A DNA stretch of 64,000 nucleotides from Desulfobulbaceae bacterium UBA2273. Lineage in GTDB: Bacteria; Desulfobacterota; Desulfobulbia; Desulfobulbales; Desulfurivibrionaceae. The translations under genes and the position numbers were made by a program. Numbering within the stretch: position 1 is the first letter of the stretch; each line of letters begins with the position of its first letter. Under the pieces are notes generated by a model. The model searched no databases. It was not told where the DNA came from and saw nothing but the letters and a program-made list of their open reading frames with translations. The DNA is taken from positions 157,180-221,179 of the forward strand of contig DDWZ01000029.1 in NCBI GenBank assembly GCA_002347095.1, given 5' to 3'. This document shows positions 40,316-48,653 of the stretch, piece after piece.

Positions 40316-40418
40316 AAAATAGTCAAGATGGACAAGAAGGGCAATAGGATGTCCCTTTGGGCTCGCCCATCGAAAAGACCTGCACCAACCATCCTCCCAT
40401 GTTTTTATGGCGCTCCCC

Positions 40419-40726
40419 TTACTGGTCCTCCGCCTCCGCTTCCGGGTTGCCCGGCAACTGTGCGCCATGCCACAGGGCTACAATCCAGACAACATCCTCT
40501 TTAACCCTGTAGAAAAAGCGATACGGGGGAACAATCACCTCTCGGTAATGAATATCGGGGAACTCCGGGAGAGTGCGTCCGGACTCCGGGAAGTCCTGGA
40601 GTCGCGAGAGTGCTTTTTCCGCCTTGTTCCGAAACGAAACCGCCGCTGACGGCTTGTCGCGGCGGATGTAGGCAAGTGCGTGTAAGAAATTGATCGCGCG
40701 CTGATGGGGCTAAAAACGATCTTCAC
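40419..40726 (-). pseudogene. ParE/RelE-family toxin gene broken by a one-base deletion
   Basis: The frame starts at GTG 40726 (VKIVFSP) and then shifts. A second frame, from about 40708 to the stop at 40419, reads RAINFLHALAYIRRDKPSA, FPESGRTLPEFPDIHYREVI, PPYRFFYRVKEDVVWIVALW and HGAQLPGN, a complete ParE-type toxin body. Adding one C to the run of four at 40706-40709 joins the parts as VKIVFSP-HQ-RAINFL. In the sequence as given, translation from the GTG would stop after 63 mostly nonsense residues. The GTG overlaps the antitoxin stop (GTGA), the usual coupling. Real inactivation, a sequencing error in a homopolymer, or slippage are the options. Confidence 0.85.
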
Positions 40727-41001
40727 GGTTGTTCCGCCAACAGGGCATCCGCTTCTACCAACATGGTTTTCAGGTCGAAACCGGTTCCGGCCTCGATTTC
40801 TTTTTCGCCACGGGCCAGTAAGCGTAAAATTTCAAGCTCGTGCTGGGTGTGTTCGTATTCTTTCATGCTGACCATTACGGCAGTCGCACGGCCACGCTGG
40901 GTGATGAATAGAGGATCGTGTGAAGCCGTCATGCGCTTGAGGATGCCGCTTGCATCCTGACGGAAGTCCGAGAGGGGAATGATCCGAGGTGCTTTTGACA
41001 T
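40723..41001 (-). CDS. YefM/Phd-family antitoxin paired with the broken ParE
   Basis: The 92-residue protein starts MSKAPRIIPLSDFRQDASG and continues with a Phd-type DNA-binding domain (DPLFITQRGRATAVMVSMKEYE) and a Glu-rich toxin-binding tail. The start at 41001 has AGGAGG upstream; a longer frame from 41037 lacks one. It should have neutralised the ParE-type toxin encoded directly after it, with which it overlaps. If the toxin is dead, the antitoxin remains as a possible repressor or as an anti-toxin against related loci. Confidence 0.88.
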   Translation of the reverse strand: MSKAPRIIPLSDFRQDASGILKRMTASHDPLFITQRGRATAVMVSMKEYEHTQHELEILRLLARGEKEIEAGTGFDLKTMLVEADALLAEQP

Positions 41002-41102
41002 TGTCTGTACCTCCTGTTGTATTTCAAGAAGTACCACTGGTGGTCAGTGAGGGAAACATGAAAAAACAGAGGGGCATTGGATTTCATTAGTCCATAGTCC
41101 AT

Positions 41103-41143
41103 AAAAAAAAAGGCGGAACGCTGATCAGCGTTCCGCCTTTTTT
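41103..41143. terminator. Bidirectional terminator after metV
   Basis: A perfect palindrome GGCGGAACGCTGATCAGCGTTCCGCC in two 13-base arms is flanked by runs of As and Ts on both sides. It lies 20 bases past the metV stop codon on the minus strand and can work in both directions. Confidence 0.93.
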
Positions 41144-41162
41144 GTCAGTGAATCAAAACAGA

Positions 41163-41831
41163 TCAGACAGTCAGGTCGTTGCGCACCGTCTTGCGGGGGC
41201 CGCCGTGGCCTGCCGTGCTCCAGTCCCGGATCGGGGCGATGGCTGCAAGGCCTTCCTTGTTGTCGATGCGCACCAGTTTGTCGTGGATGGACTGCCAGAT
41301 GCAGGGAACATCCTTGTGGATCTCGCAGCGTCCGCCCACCGAACCGCCGCAGGGGCCGTTCATCAGGCTCTTGGCGCAACGGGCCACCGGGCAGAGGCCG
41401 CCGGTGAGGTGGAGGACGCAGTTGCCGCAACCGGCGCATTGCTCGCTCCACACGCCCTGCTCGGCGGAGCCGCCGAAGGATACGGTGTTCACCCCCGGAT
41501 AGACCTTGGCCATGGGCCGCAGATTGGCGATGAAGTTGACCCCCACCCCGCAGGCCATGGAAACGATGGCGTCGTACTGGCCGTCCCACTGGTCGATGGA
41601 GTCGATGTATTCCTTGTCGCACTGGCGCACCAGGGTGGCCTCGATGGTAGAAACCTCCTGGCCTGCCTTCTGCTTGCCCAGACGGATCAGGGAGGCCAGG
41701 ATCTCCACCTCGCGCTCGCCCCCGGCGGAACAAACGGTGACGCAGCCGCGGCAGCCCAGAACCAGGATACGCTTGGCATCCTTCACCATGTCCATGATTT
41801 CATTGATGGGTTTTCTTTCGGCAATAATCAT
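41163..41831 (-). CDS. metV: MetV-like iron-sulfur/zinc subunit of methylenetetrahydrofolate reductase
   Basis: The 222-residue protein shows ILVLGCRGCVTVCSAGGE near the N-terminus and a Cys-rich C-terminus CAGCGNCVLHL, CPVARCAKSLMNGPCGGS and CEIH. This matches MetV, the partner of MetF in acetogens and other Wood-Ljungdahl organisms, which binds iron-sulfur or zinc and links MetF to electron donors. GGAGG precedes ATG 41831. It overlaps mvhD by 4 bases. A second, fused copy of this C-terminal domain occurs in metF at 45906. Confidence 0.87.
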   Translation of the reverse strand: MIIAERKPINEIMDMVKDAKRILVLGCRGCVTVCSAGGEREVEILASLIRLGKQKAGQEVSTIEATLVRQCDKEYIDSIDQWDGQYDAIVSMACGVGVNFIANLRPMAKVYPGVNTVSFGGSAEQGVWSEQCAGCGNCVLHLTGGLCPVARCAKSLMNGPCGGSVGGRCEIHKDVPCIWQSIHDKLVRIDNKEGLAAIAPIRDWSTAGHGGPRKTVRNDLTV

Positions 41832-42304
41832 TTCGCGCCTCCCTGACACCCTGAGGGCATAAGTTTCGTTTGAGCAGGCAAGCTGCTCAACTCAGCTTTA
41901 AACGGGCTCGGGCCCATGGTGGTAATTCGTTCGTCCATCTCCTGGGCCGCCTTGACAAAGTCGGGGTGGAAGCCGCGTTCCAGGTGATACATCTCAATGC
42001 GTTCCGGTTCGACTCCCAGTTCGGCCAGGGCCTTCTTGATGGCCGCAACCCGCTTGGCGGCCCGCTGGCTGCCCATGAGGTTGTGGCATTTGTCCAGGGG
42101 GCAGCCGGCCACATACACGCCGTCCGCGCCGTCTTCAAAAGCCTTGAGGATTGTGCTGACCTCGAGCTTGCCGGTGCAGACCAAGCGGTGGATGGTCACG
42201 CTTTTGGGGAAACCATCGGCCTGCAACCCTTCCGGCCCTTCGGCCAGGGTCTGCTGGGAGGTATAATGGCAACAGAATGCTTGGATATTTGGAGTAAAGG
42301 GCAT
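41828..42304 (-). CDS. mvhD: MvhD-like hydrogenase/heterodisulfide reductase delta subunit
   Basis: The 158-residue protein starts MPFTPNIQAFCCHYTS and contains LVCTGKLEVSTILKAFEDGADGVYVAGCPLDKCH in parts, the conserved Cys pattern of MvhD, a small [2Fe-2S] protein that passes electrons into HdrA-type flavoproteins. Its neighbours are HdrC-like and MetV-like proteins, so it probably works in the electron-supply branch of methylene-tetrahydrofolate reduction. No HdrA is present here, so its partner is encoded elsewhere. An ATG 9 bases upstream is an alternative start. Confidence 0.87.
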   Translation of the reverse strand: MPFTPNIQAFCCHYTSQQTLAEGPEGLQADGFPKSVTIHRLVCTGKLEVSTILKAFEDGADGVYVAGCPLDKCHNLMGSQRAAKRVAAIKKALAELGVEPERIEMYHLERGFHPDFVKAAQEMDERITTMGPSPFKAELSSLPAQTKLMPSGCQGGAK

Positions 42305-42317
42305 TGGAATCACCGTG

Positions 42318-42884
42318 CTACTGATTTGCGCCGCAGGCGGCGATCAGTCGCGCGTCCTCGGACTCGTTTAAGCGGATGGCCTGGGCCGGGCATTCGGAGG
42401 GGCAGATGCCGCACCCCCTACATTCCTGGGGATCAATCACAGCCTTGCCCTGGTCGTCGATCTTGGGAATCCGCCACGGGCAGACGCGGACACAGGTGAG
42501 GCAGGAGACGCAGAGGTCGCGTTCCACCCAAGCGGCCTTGCCCTTGTCCAGCAGGTCTTGGTCGGTGATGTAGCCTGCCTTCATGGCCAACTGGCGCAGG
42601 GCGACCATGATCTCGGCAAAACGGACGTCCTGGGGGCAGACAAAGATGCAACTGCGGCACCGGGAGCAGAACCAGAGCAGATCGGATTTGAGCAGCGCGT
42701 CTTTCAGCCCCATCCGGATCATGTGGATGATCTTTCGGGGGTCGAAGTCGGGGATTGCCTGACTTACCGGGCAGATACCGCTACAGGCGCCGCAGGAAAA
42801 ACAGCGGTTTAAGAATTCGCCTCCCGGAATCGCCGTTACCTCGGCGCTGAAGGCCGAATTGATATCCTTGCTGGAGATTGCCAT
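42318..42884 (-). CDS. hdrC: HdrC-like 4Fe-4S protein with an added ferredoxin domain
   Basis: The 188-residue protein has an HdrC-type pair of clusters, CFSCGACSGICP near residue 28 and CSRCRSCIFVCP near residue 73, and then a second pair, CVSCLTCVRVCP near 123 and CRGCGICPSECP near 153, of the ferredoxin kind. HdrC normally has only the first pair. Four [4Fe-4S] clusters are thus predicted. It starts the operon hdrC-mvhD-metV. HdrB and HdrA are absent next to it, which suggests use of a remote HdrA or a different partner. Confidence 0.87.
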   Translation of the reverse strand: MAISSKDINSAFSAEVTAIPGGEFLNRCFSCGACSGICPVSQAIPDFDPRKIIHMIRMGLKDALLKSDLLWFCSRCRSCIFVCPQDVRFAEIMVALRQLAMKAGYITDQDLLDKGKAAWVERDLCVSCLTCVRVCPWRIPKIDDQGKAVIDPQECRGCGICPSECPAQAIRLNESEDARLIAACGANQ

Positions 42885-43114
42885 AACAAAGCCTCATATG
42901 AAGATATGAAACCCGGCAAAGGGCGCCGGATTGATTTTTTTCCCGGTTGGTCCTGGGATGAGACCCAATTGAAACAAAAAAGCGTCGCGTACTCTAGCAT
43001 AAAAAATAGCCCCGCCCAATAGGTATATCTACCGGAATAAGCGGTTTTTCGGGGGTCGGTTCGGCGAAAATAGGCGTTGATGTTTCCCCGAAAAATGGAA
43101 TTTCCTTCAGACAG

Positions 43115-43140
43115 GTGCTTCGACAAGCTCAGCACGAGCG
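43115..43140. repeat. Dispersed short repeat (TTCGACAAGCTCAG type)
   Basis: The sequence GTGCTTCGACAAGCTCAGCAC and its flank resembles a short palindromic sequence that is scattered in many proteobacterial and metagenomic genomes. A related TCGACAAGCTCAG occurs again at 43345-43357. It lies between hdrC and the MITE-like element. Confidence 0.6.
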
Positions 43141-43154
43141 GAGTATCTAATGTA

Positions 43155-43311
43155 ATGAGGGGCTTCTTGCAAAATGACAAATCAACCCCCAACACCGTCA
43201 TTCCCGCGGAGGCGGGAATCCATAACAGGCTAAATATGCTAAATATACAACAATGGATTCCCGATAACAGCACTCGGGAATGACATGTCGGTCATTTCGC
43301 AAGAGCCTCAT
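43155..43311. repeat. 157-bp palindromic MITE/REPIN-like element
   Basis: The ends ATGAGGGGCTTCTTGCAAAATGAC (given here as two parts: ATGAGGGGCTTC and TTGCAAAATGAC) and GTCATTTCGCAAGAGCCTCAT are near-perfect inverted repeats. Inside are two inverted units: GTCATTCCCG and CGGGAATCCAT at 43197-43223, then ATGGATTCCCG and CGGGAATGAC at 43252-43284. The whole can fold as one long hairpin. It has no gene and looks like a non-autonomous miniature element or a doublet of REP sequences. Confidence 0.8.
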
Positions 43312-43340
43312 GAAGTGAAGGAATGTCCGTTCACCCTGCG

Positions 43341-43375
43341 CCCATCGACAAGCTCAGGAGAGCCCTGTCGATGGG
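43341..43375. repeat. Palindromic repeat next to kdsD
   Basis: CCCATCGACA (43341-43350) and TGTCGATGGG (43366-43375) form a 10-bp stem. There is no T tract after it, so it is more likely a dispersed repeat than a terminator. It lies 10 bases past the kdsD stop. Confidence 0.6.
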
Positions 43376-43385
43376 GTTTCCTCCT

Positions 43386-44357
43386 CTAGACCAGAAACCG
43401 GAACTCTCCCTTGCCCAGCAAATCCTGAAGATGGAGCACGCCGGCCAGCTTGCCGCGGTGATCGGTCACGGCCAGGAAGGTGATTTCGTGGCGCTGCATG
43501 ATGCTGAGGGCGTCGGCGGCGAGAAGTTCCGTGGTAATGGTTTTAGGCTTGGCGGTCATGGCCTCCGCCAGGGGGAGTCCGCTCAGGCTGCCGCCTTTCT
43601 GGCTCAGCAAACGGCGAAGATCGCCATCGGTGAGGATGCCGGTGATTTCATCTTCCTGCATGATCAGGACCGCGCCAAGGTTCTTGGCGTTCAGTTCGGC
43701 AATGGCCTCCGGCAGGCTGGCGGTTTGGGAAACCTTGGGAATCGCCGCGCCGGTGAGCATTACCTCGGCGACATTGACCTTGAGGCGTTCGCCAAGGCTG
43801 CCGGCCGGATGGTTGCGCCTAAAATCGCTTTCCTTGAACTGCTTGAGGTTCAGAAGGACCACGGCCAGGGCGTCGCCCATGGCCAGGGCGGCGGTGGTGC
43901 TGGCCGTGGGGGCCAACCCCAGGGGGCAGGCCTCCTGGGGCACCGCGACCTTGAGTACAGCGTCCGCGCTCAAAGCTAGGCTGGAGTTCGGGTTGCCGGT
44001 CATGGCAATGATCTTGGCCCCGCGTTTTTTGAGGTTGGGGATCAGGAGGGCAAGTTCCGCGGTTTCGCCGCTGTAGGAGATGGCCAGGATGACGTCCTGG
44101 GGGTCCACCATGCCGAGGTCGCCGTGCATGGCTTCCACCGGGTGGAGAAACAGGGCCGGGGTGCCGGTGCTGTTCATGGTGGCGGCGATCTTTTGGCCGA
44201 TGATCCCTGACTTGCCTATGCCGGTAATCACCACCCGGGCCGGGCAGGCCATGATCATGGCCACCGCTTTTTCAAAATCGGCGTCGATCTGCTCAAGCAG
44301 GGCGGTGATGCCTTCCGCCTCAATCCTGAGAACTTCCTTGGCCTGTTCAATGCTCAT
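43386..44357 (-). CDS. kdsD: D-arabinose-5-phosphate isomerase
   Basis: The 323-residue enzyme has an N-terminal SIS domain (VVITGIGKSGIIGQKIAATMNSTGTPALFLHPVEAMHGDLG in parts, ISYSGETAE) and a C-terminal pair of CBS domains (GILTDGDLRRLL, GVLHLQDLL). It turns ribulose-5-phosphate into arabinose-5-phosphate for the KDO of lipopolysaccharide, so the cell has a Gram-negative outer membrane. The start at 44357 gives the usual N-terminus; a longer frame overlaps purF. It follows purF after 14 bp. Confidence 0.93.
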   Translation of the reverse strand: MSIEQAKEVLRIEAEGITALLEQIDADFEKAVAMIMACPARVVITGIGKSGIIGQKIAATMNSTGTPALFLHPVEAMHGDLGMVDPQDVILAISYSGETAELALLIPNLKKRGAKIIAMTGNPNSSLALSADAVLKVAVPQEACPLGLAPTASTTAALAMGDALAVVLLNLKQFKESDFRRNHPAGSLGERLKVNVAEVMLTGAAIPKVSQTASLPEAIAELNAKNLGAVLIMQEDEITGILTDGDLRRLLSQKGGSLSGLPLAEAMTAKPKTITTELLAADALSIMQRHEITFLAVTDHRGKLAGVLHLQDLLGKGEFRFLV

Positions 44358-44371
44358 CGGTCTGGGGATTC

Positions 44372-45808
44372 CTATTTTTTGCCCGTGGACTGGCAGGCGT
44401 TCCTGGTGCCGAGGAGAAGCTTGCAGAAATCCTTGTCCGGCGCAACAGGGTATTCCCCGTCGAAACAGGCCTTGCAATAGTTCTCCGGCGGGCCGCCGCA
44501 TGCTTCCAGTAACCCCTCAAGGCTGAGGTAATACAGGGAGTCAAGGCCCAGATAATCGCGGATTTCGTCAACGGTTTTCTTGTTGGCGATGAGTTCGCCG
44601 CCCGAGGGAAAGTCGATCCCGTAATAGCAGGGGTTGCGGGTGGGCGGGCAACTGATCAGCATGTGGATCTCTTTGACCCCGGCTTCGCGCAGGGATTTGA
44701 CCCTGGAGCGGCCGGTGGTGCCCCGGATGATGGAGTCGTCCAGGATGATGACCCGTTTGTCTTTCAAAAAAGAGCGGATGGGGTTCAGCTTGACCCGCAC
44801 CGAAAAATCGCGCATGGACTGGGTGGGCTGGATAAAGGTGCGGCCCACGTAGTGGTTGCGGATCACCCCCATCTCGAGCGGGATGCCCGAGGCCTGGGAA
44901 AAGCCGATGGCCGCGTAGTTGCCGGAGTCGGGAAAGGGCATGACGAAATCCGCCTCGATCTTGCATTCCCGGGCCAGGATCTCGCCCATGCGTTTGCGGC
45001 TCTGGTAGACGTTCTTGCCGAAGATGTCGCTGTCGGGCCGGGCGAAATAGACCTGCTCGAAGATGCAGAAACTGCGGCGCTGGCTGGTTTCAAGATGGAG
45101 GGAGCGTTGGCCCTCGCGGTCGATGATCAGGATTTCGCCGGGCTCGATGTCGCGGACATACTGGGCCTCGACCAGATCAAGGGCGCAGGTTTCCGAGGCG
45201 ATGATGAAGCCGCCGTTGTTGAGTTTGCCCAGGCACAGCGGCCTGAAACCGCCGGGATCGCGCACGGCGATGAGCTTGTCCTCGGTCATGAGCAGGATGG
45301 AGTAGGCGCCCTTGATGGACTCGAAGGTGTCGATGAGCGCTTTTTCAAGGCCAAGGTGGGAGCAGCGGGCGAGCAGATGGACCACCACCTCGCTGTCCAT
45401 GGTGGACTGGAAGATGGAGCCCTTTTTTTCCAGCTCGTTGCGCAGGGAGCGGATATTGACCAGATTGCCGTTGTGGGCCACGGCCACGGTGCAGCCCTGG
45501 TGGGTGGCGGTGAAGGGCTGGGCGTTGACGATGTTGGAGGCGCCGGTGGTGGAGTAGCGGACATGCCCCACGGTGAGGTGGCCTTTCAGCTCTTGCAGGG
45601 TGGCCTCGCTGAAAACCTCGTGCACCAAGCCCATGCCCTTGTGCAGGGAGACCTGGCTGCCGTCGCTGGCCACGATGCCCGCGGACTCCTGGCCGCGATG
45701 CTGGAGGGCGTAGAGGCCGAAGTAGGTGAGCTTGGCTGCGTCCTCATGGCCGAAAATTCCGCAAACGCCGCATTCGTCCTTGGGGCGTGATGCGTCTGAG
45801 TATGTCAT
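44372..45808 (-). CDS. purF: Amidophosphoribosyltransferase
   Basis: The 478-residue enzyme makes phosphoribosylamine, the first step of purine synthesis. After a 12-residue propeptide (MTYSDASRPKDE) the catalytic Cys starts CGVCGIFGHEDAA. Then come GLYALQHRGQESAGI, AHNGNLVN and the PRPP loop VIILDDSIIRGTTG. The propeptide and later Cys residues suggest the iron-sulfur form known from Bacillus. ATG 45808 has AGAAGGAA before it. metF lies upstream on the same strand. Confidence 0.95.
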   Translation of the reverse strand: MTYSDASRPKDECGVCGIFGHEDAAKLTYFGLYALQHRGQESAGIVASDGSQVSLHKGMGLVHEVFSEATLQELKGHLTVGHVRYSTTGASNIVNAQPFTATHQGCTVAVAHNGNLVNIRSLRNELEKKGSIFQSTMDSEVVVHLLARCSHLGLEKALIDTFESIKGAYSILLMTEDKLIAVRDPGGFRPLCLGKLNNGGFIIASETCALDLVEAQYVRDIEPGEILIIDREGQRSLHLETSQRRSFCIFEQVYFARPDSDIFGKNVYQSRKRMGEILARECKIEADFVMPFPDSGNYAAIGFSQASGIPLEMGVIRNHYVGRTFIQPTQSMRDFSVRVKLNPIRSFLKDKRVIILDDSIIRGTTGRSRVKSLREAGVKEIHMLISCPPTRNPCYYGIDFPSGGELIANKKTVDEIRDYLGLDSLYYLSLEGLLEACGGPPENYCKACFDGEYPVAPDKDFCKLLLGTRNACQSTGKK

Positions 45809-45905
45809 GGCGTTGTGTTCCTTCTGATGTGCTTGCCGTCCATCCGAAAAAAAAGAAGAAATATACATCCTAATTATATGGATGGGAAATATTTTTTTGG
45901 CGCGA

Positions 45906-47447
45906 CTATTTTTGGCCTTCCCCGGCGTGGTCCAGCCCCCGGAAAAAATTGAGCCAGGAGGAGGTGTTGTTGAGCGCCCAGTTGCGCGGGGGGACAAAAC
46001 CCTTTTGCATGGATTCCGGCAGGCCGCGAGCGGCAAGGCGTTCGTAGACCCGCACGTAGAGGCAGCGCTTCTTGCCGGGGTACACCTCGCACCAGCCGTC
46101 GCGGCTGCCGCCGCAGGGGCCGTTGAGCAGATATTTGGCGCAGCCGGCTTGCGGGCAGACAAAGGCGAGGTCGCCCAGGGTGCAGTCCCCGCAGTTCTGG
46201 CAGCCGAAGAGGAGAAATTTGGTCACGTGTTCCAGGTGGGTGAGTCCGTTATCCAGCCCACCGCCTTCCAGGGCAAGGCAGATTTTTTTGCACGCCGGGT
46301 AGAGGGGTGCGTCCTTGGTGAATGCCAGGTTGTGGACGAGCCGGGCCATCCGGTAATTGACCTGCAGCCCTGCTTGCCTCTCGTCGCGGGGCGCGGGCTC
46401 CGTCGTGTTGAGGCCGGTCGCCGCATCCTTTGTGTAGAGATAAAAGCCGTCCTGGTGCCAGTAATCCATCTCCGGGACCAAATCCTGCCAGTTCCCGGCA
46501 AGGGAATCGGCGGTGGAGAGGAGATAGTCGATGTTTTCATAGGTAAGCCCCGGCCCGCCGAGATGGGCGCCCGCATAGCCCAACCCCTTGAGGATGGCCA
46601 GCAGCTTCGCCCCCCGCAGCAGCCGGGCCTGCTTGCCCTTGTCCGGGCTTGTTGCCTCGCGGCGTATTTCACCGTACAGCCTGTCGGTGATGATGCAGCC
46701 GGGGATTTTTCCGGTGTGCATCAGGGCGGCCACCGTGAGGTTGGGGATAAAGACATTGCCCAGCACCGGCAGGTTCAGGTTGCTCTGTTGGACATACTGG
46801 AGCAATTCGTGGAATTTGCGGGCATCGTAGCCGACCTGGGTGATGATGTAGTCCGCGCCTTGCTCGGCTTTGCGATGGAGCTTGGCGTACTGCATCAGCA
46901 GCTCCGCTTCCAGCCGCTTGAAGGGGGAGAGGGCCACGCCCATGAGAAACGAGGTGGGTTGGATCGCGCCCTTGCCCCGGTCCGGGCCGTAGTTGCCCTT
47001 GTTCATCCGGGAGATGAGGTCCAGGACATGCACCGAGCCGAGGTCAAAGACCGGTTTGGGGCAGCCCTGGTAGCCTTCCTGCGGATAATCGCCGGTGATC
47101 ACCAGCAGGTCGCGGATGCCCAGGCGGTCCCAGGCAAAGAGCAGGCTTTCCATCTGGTTGCGGTTCTTGTCCTTGCTGGAAAAATGGACAATGACGTCAA
47201 GGCCCATCTGCTGGATCTCGCGGCCCAGAACCTCCGGCGACAAGGCGGCCTGGCCGCCAGCGTTTTCGGTGATGCTCACCGCCTGGATGCGCGGGTCGCG
47301 GGCCAGTTTTTCGGCAAGTTCCAGGGTGCGATCGTGTTCCCGGCTGTGTCCTCCCCGGCTGGGCACCAGTTCGAGGGTGATGGTGAATTGGGCGGGGGTA
47401 ACGAGCGATTGCCGAAAGGGGGATTTTTTTTCAGCCAGCATGGGCAA
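45906..47447 (-). CDS. metF: Methylenetetrahydrofolate reductase fused to a MetV-like C-terminal domain
   Basis: The 513-residue protein has the MetF barrel at residues 15-300 (TLELVPSRGG, LLVITGDYPQEG, FLMGVALSPFK, YIITQVGYD) and a C-terminal domain from about 390 to 480 with Cys motifs CQNCGDCTLGDLAFVCP, GCAKYLLNGPCGGS and WCEVYPGKKRC. This tail is homologous to the stand-alone MetV at 41163. The enzyme reduces methylene- to methyl-tetrahydrofolate; in the Wood-Ljungdahl pathway the reverse reaction also occurs. The fusion suggests a self-contained electron entry site. It is upstream of purF. Confidence 0.9.
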   Translation of the reverse strand: MPMLAEKKSPFRQSLVTPAQFTITLELVPSRGGHSREHDRTLELAEKLARDPRIQAVSITENAGGQAALSPEVLGREIQQMGLDVIVHFSSKDKNRNQMESLLFAWDRLGIRDLLVITGDYPQEGYQGCPKPVFDLGSVHVLDLISRMNKGNYGPDRGKGAIQPTSFLMGVALSPFKRLEAELLMQYAKLHRKAEQGADYIITQVGYDARKFHELLQYVQQSNLNLPVLGNVFIPNLTVAALMHTGKIPGCIITDRLYGEIRREATSPDKGKQARLLRGAKLLAILKGLGYAGAHLGGPGLTYENIDYLLSTADSLAGNWQDLVPEMDYWHQDGFYLYTKDAATGLNTTEPAPRDERQAGLQVNYRMARLVHNLAFTKDAPLYPACKKICLALEGGGLDNGLTHLEHVTKFLLFGCQNCGDCTLGDLAFVCPQAGCAKYLLNGPCGGSRDGWCEVYPGKKRCLYVRVYERLAARGLPESMQKGFVPPRNWALNNTSSWLNFFRGLDHAGEGQK

Positions 47448-47600
47448 GGGTGTCCGGGGGTTGGAGGGGATGATTTTTTTTCTTGCTCAACAGAAACGGA
47501 TGGAAGTAAGCATAACCATTATTTCCGGAAAAGGAAACAACCGGGCCAGAGGGGCAGGCCCAAGGTTCAAGGCTAAAGGCTCAAGGAGTGGGAGGGCAGG

Positions 47601-48263
47601 ATGGGAAAAAAGACGCTCTGGCACCAGGCAGCCCAGGTCTTTGACGAGCGGGCCGAGGAGTATGACGCCTGGTTTGAGGGGAGCCTGCTCTTTGCCATTG
47701 AGCGCGCCGCGCTAAAGGAACTGACAACGCCGCTTGCGAGCCCGAAGCTGGAGGTCGGCGTCGGTCCGGGCCGCTTTGCCGAGGCACTGGGGGTGGAGTT
47801 CGGAATCGATCCGGCCCTTGCTCCGCTGGCGTTTGCCAAAAAACGGGGGGTGCTGGTGAGTCAGGCGGTGGGGGAGGCGCTGCCCTACGCCGAAGAGAGC
47901 CTGCGGACGGTGCTGCTGCTTTTCACCTTTTGCTTCCTGGCCGATCCCTGCCCGGTGCTGCGCGAATGCCGACGGGTGCTCAAGCCCGGCGGGCATCTGG
48001 TGCTGGGTCTCATTGTGGCCGACAGCCCGTGGGGGAGGATGCTCCGGCAAAAAAAGCAGGAAGGGCATCCGTTCTATCAACATGCCACGGTGTATGCTCC
48101 GAGCGAGGCGGAGGGGTATCTGGCCGAGTGCGGGTTTGTGGTGAAGGAAAGACGCTCCACTCTGAGGCAAGCGCCGGACGCGTTACGGGAGATGGAGTAC
48201 TCCCAGCCCGGGCTGGTCAGTCAGGCTGGGGTTGCGGTGCTGGTCGCCGGGGCTGGTCCGTGA
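47601..48263 (+). CDS. SAM-dependent methyltransferase, substrate unknown
   Basis: The 220-residue protein has a Rossmann-type class I methyltransferase core: VFDERAEEYDAWF, the SAM-binding LEVGVGPGRFAEALG, then VLLLFTFCFLADP and VLRECRRVLKPGGHLVLG. This is the UbiE/Methyltransf_11 kind. The substrate cannot be read. Its last 47 bases overlap the zinc-ribbon gene on the opposite strand. An AGG-rich site precedes the ATG. Confidence 0.85.
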   Translation: MGKKTLWHQAAQVFDERAEEYDAWFEGSLLFAIERAALKELTTPLASPKLEVGVGPGRFAEALGVEFGIDPALAPLAFAKKRGVLVSQAVGEALPYAEESLRTVLLLFTFCFLADPCPVLRECRRVLKPGGHLVLGLIVADSPWGRMLRQKKQEGHPFYQHATVYAPSEAEGYLAECGFVVKERRSTLRQAPDALREMEYSQPGLVSQAGVAVLVAGAGP

Positions 48264-48471
48264 GCCAGTTTTTCCGTTCCCGCAGGAACTCGACGGCGAG
48301 AAAGGTCGCGCCGCTGACGATGATTCCCGCCGCGGCGATCGCCGCCAGCCAGCCAGGGGAGTTTTTCCTGTGGCGCTGCGGCAAGGGCGGCAGGTCTCGG
48401 GTGCAATAGCGGCAGACCAGGGCCTGGAAATGGATATCTTCCTTGCAGAAGGGGCAGGTTCGTGTACGCAT
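48217..48471 (-). CDS. Small zinc-ribbon membrane protein, unknown function
   Basis: The 84-residue protein starts MRTRTCPFCKEDIHFQALVC, with two CxxC pairs (CPFC, CRYC) forming a zinc ribbon, then a membrane helix (GWLAAIAAAGIIVSGATFLAV) and a short Pro-rich tail. Such proteins are common but have no known function. A start four codons upstream is possible. It overlaps the 3' end of the methyltransferase gene tail to tail. Confidence 0.75.
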   Translation of the reverse strand: MRTRTCPFCKEDIHFQALVCRYCTRDLPPLPQRHRKNSPGWLAAIAAAGIIVSGATFLAVEFLRERKNWLTDQPRRPAPQPQPD

Positions 48472-48571
48472 GGTGATAACCATATAGCGACTGCCTGTTG
48501 GTTGTCAAGAAGGAGGTGCGGCTTTTGCCCTTTTCTCTCGCTGGGGGAGGCGGGAGCACACAAGATTTTCC

Positions 48572-48600
48572 TTGTCAGCACCCGGTTCCCTTTGTAAGAT
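48572..48600 (+). promoter_or_regulatory. Sigma70 promoter of trxA
   Basis: TTGTCA (48572-48577), a 17-base spacer and TAAGAT (48595-48600) lie about 54 bases before the trxA start codon. Confidence 0.7.
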
Positions 48601-48653
48601 GAGGTAATTACACTCTGAATACAATTATCCCCATGAAATAAAAGGAGAAAATT

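Noticed and set aside
42885..43385. CRISPR array among the repeats
   Set aside because: The repeats are palindromes of different lengths in inverted order, without regular direct repeats or equal spacers.
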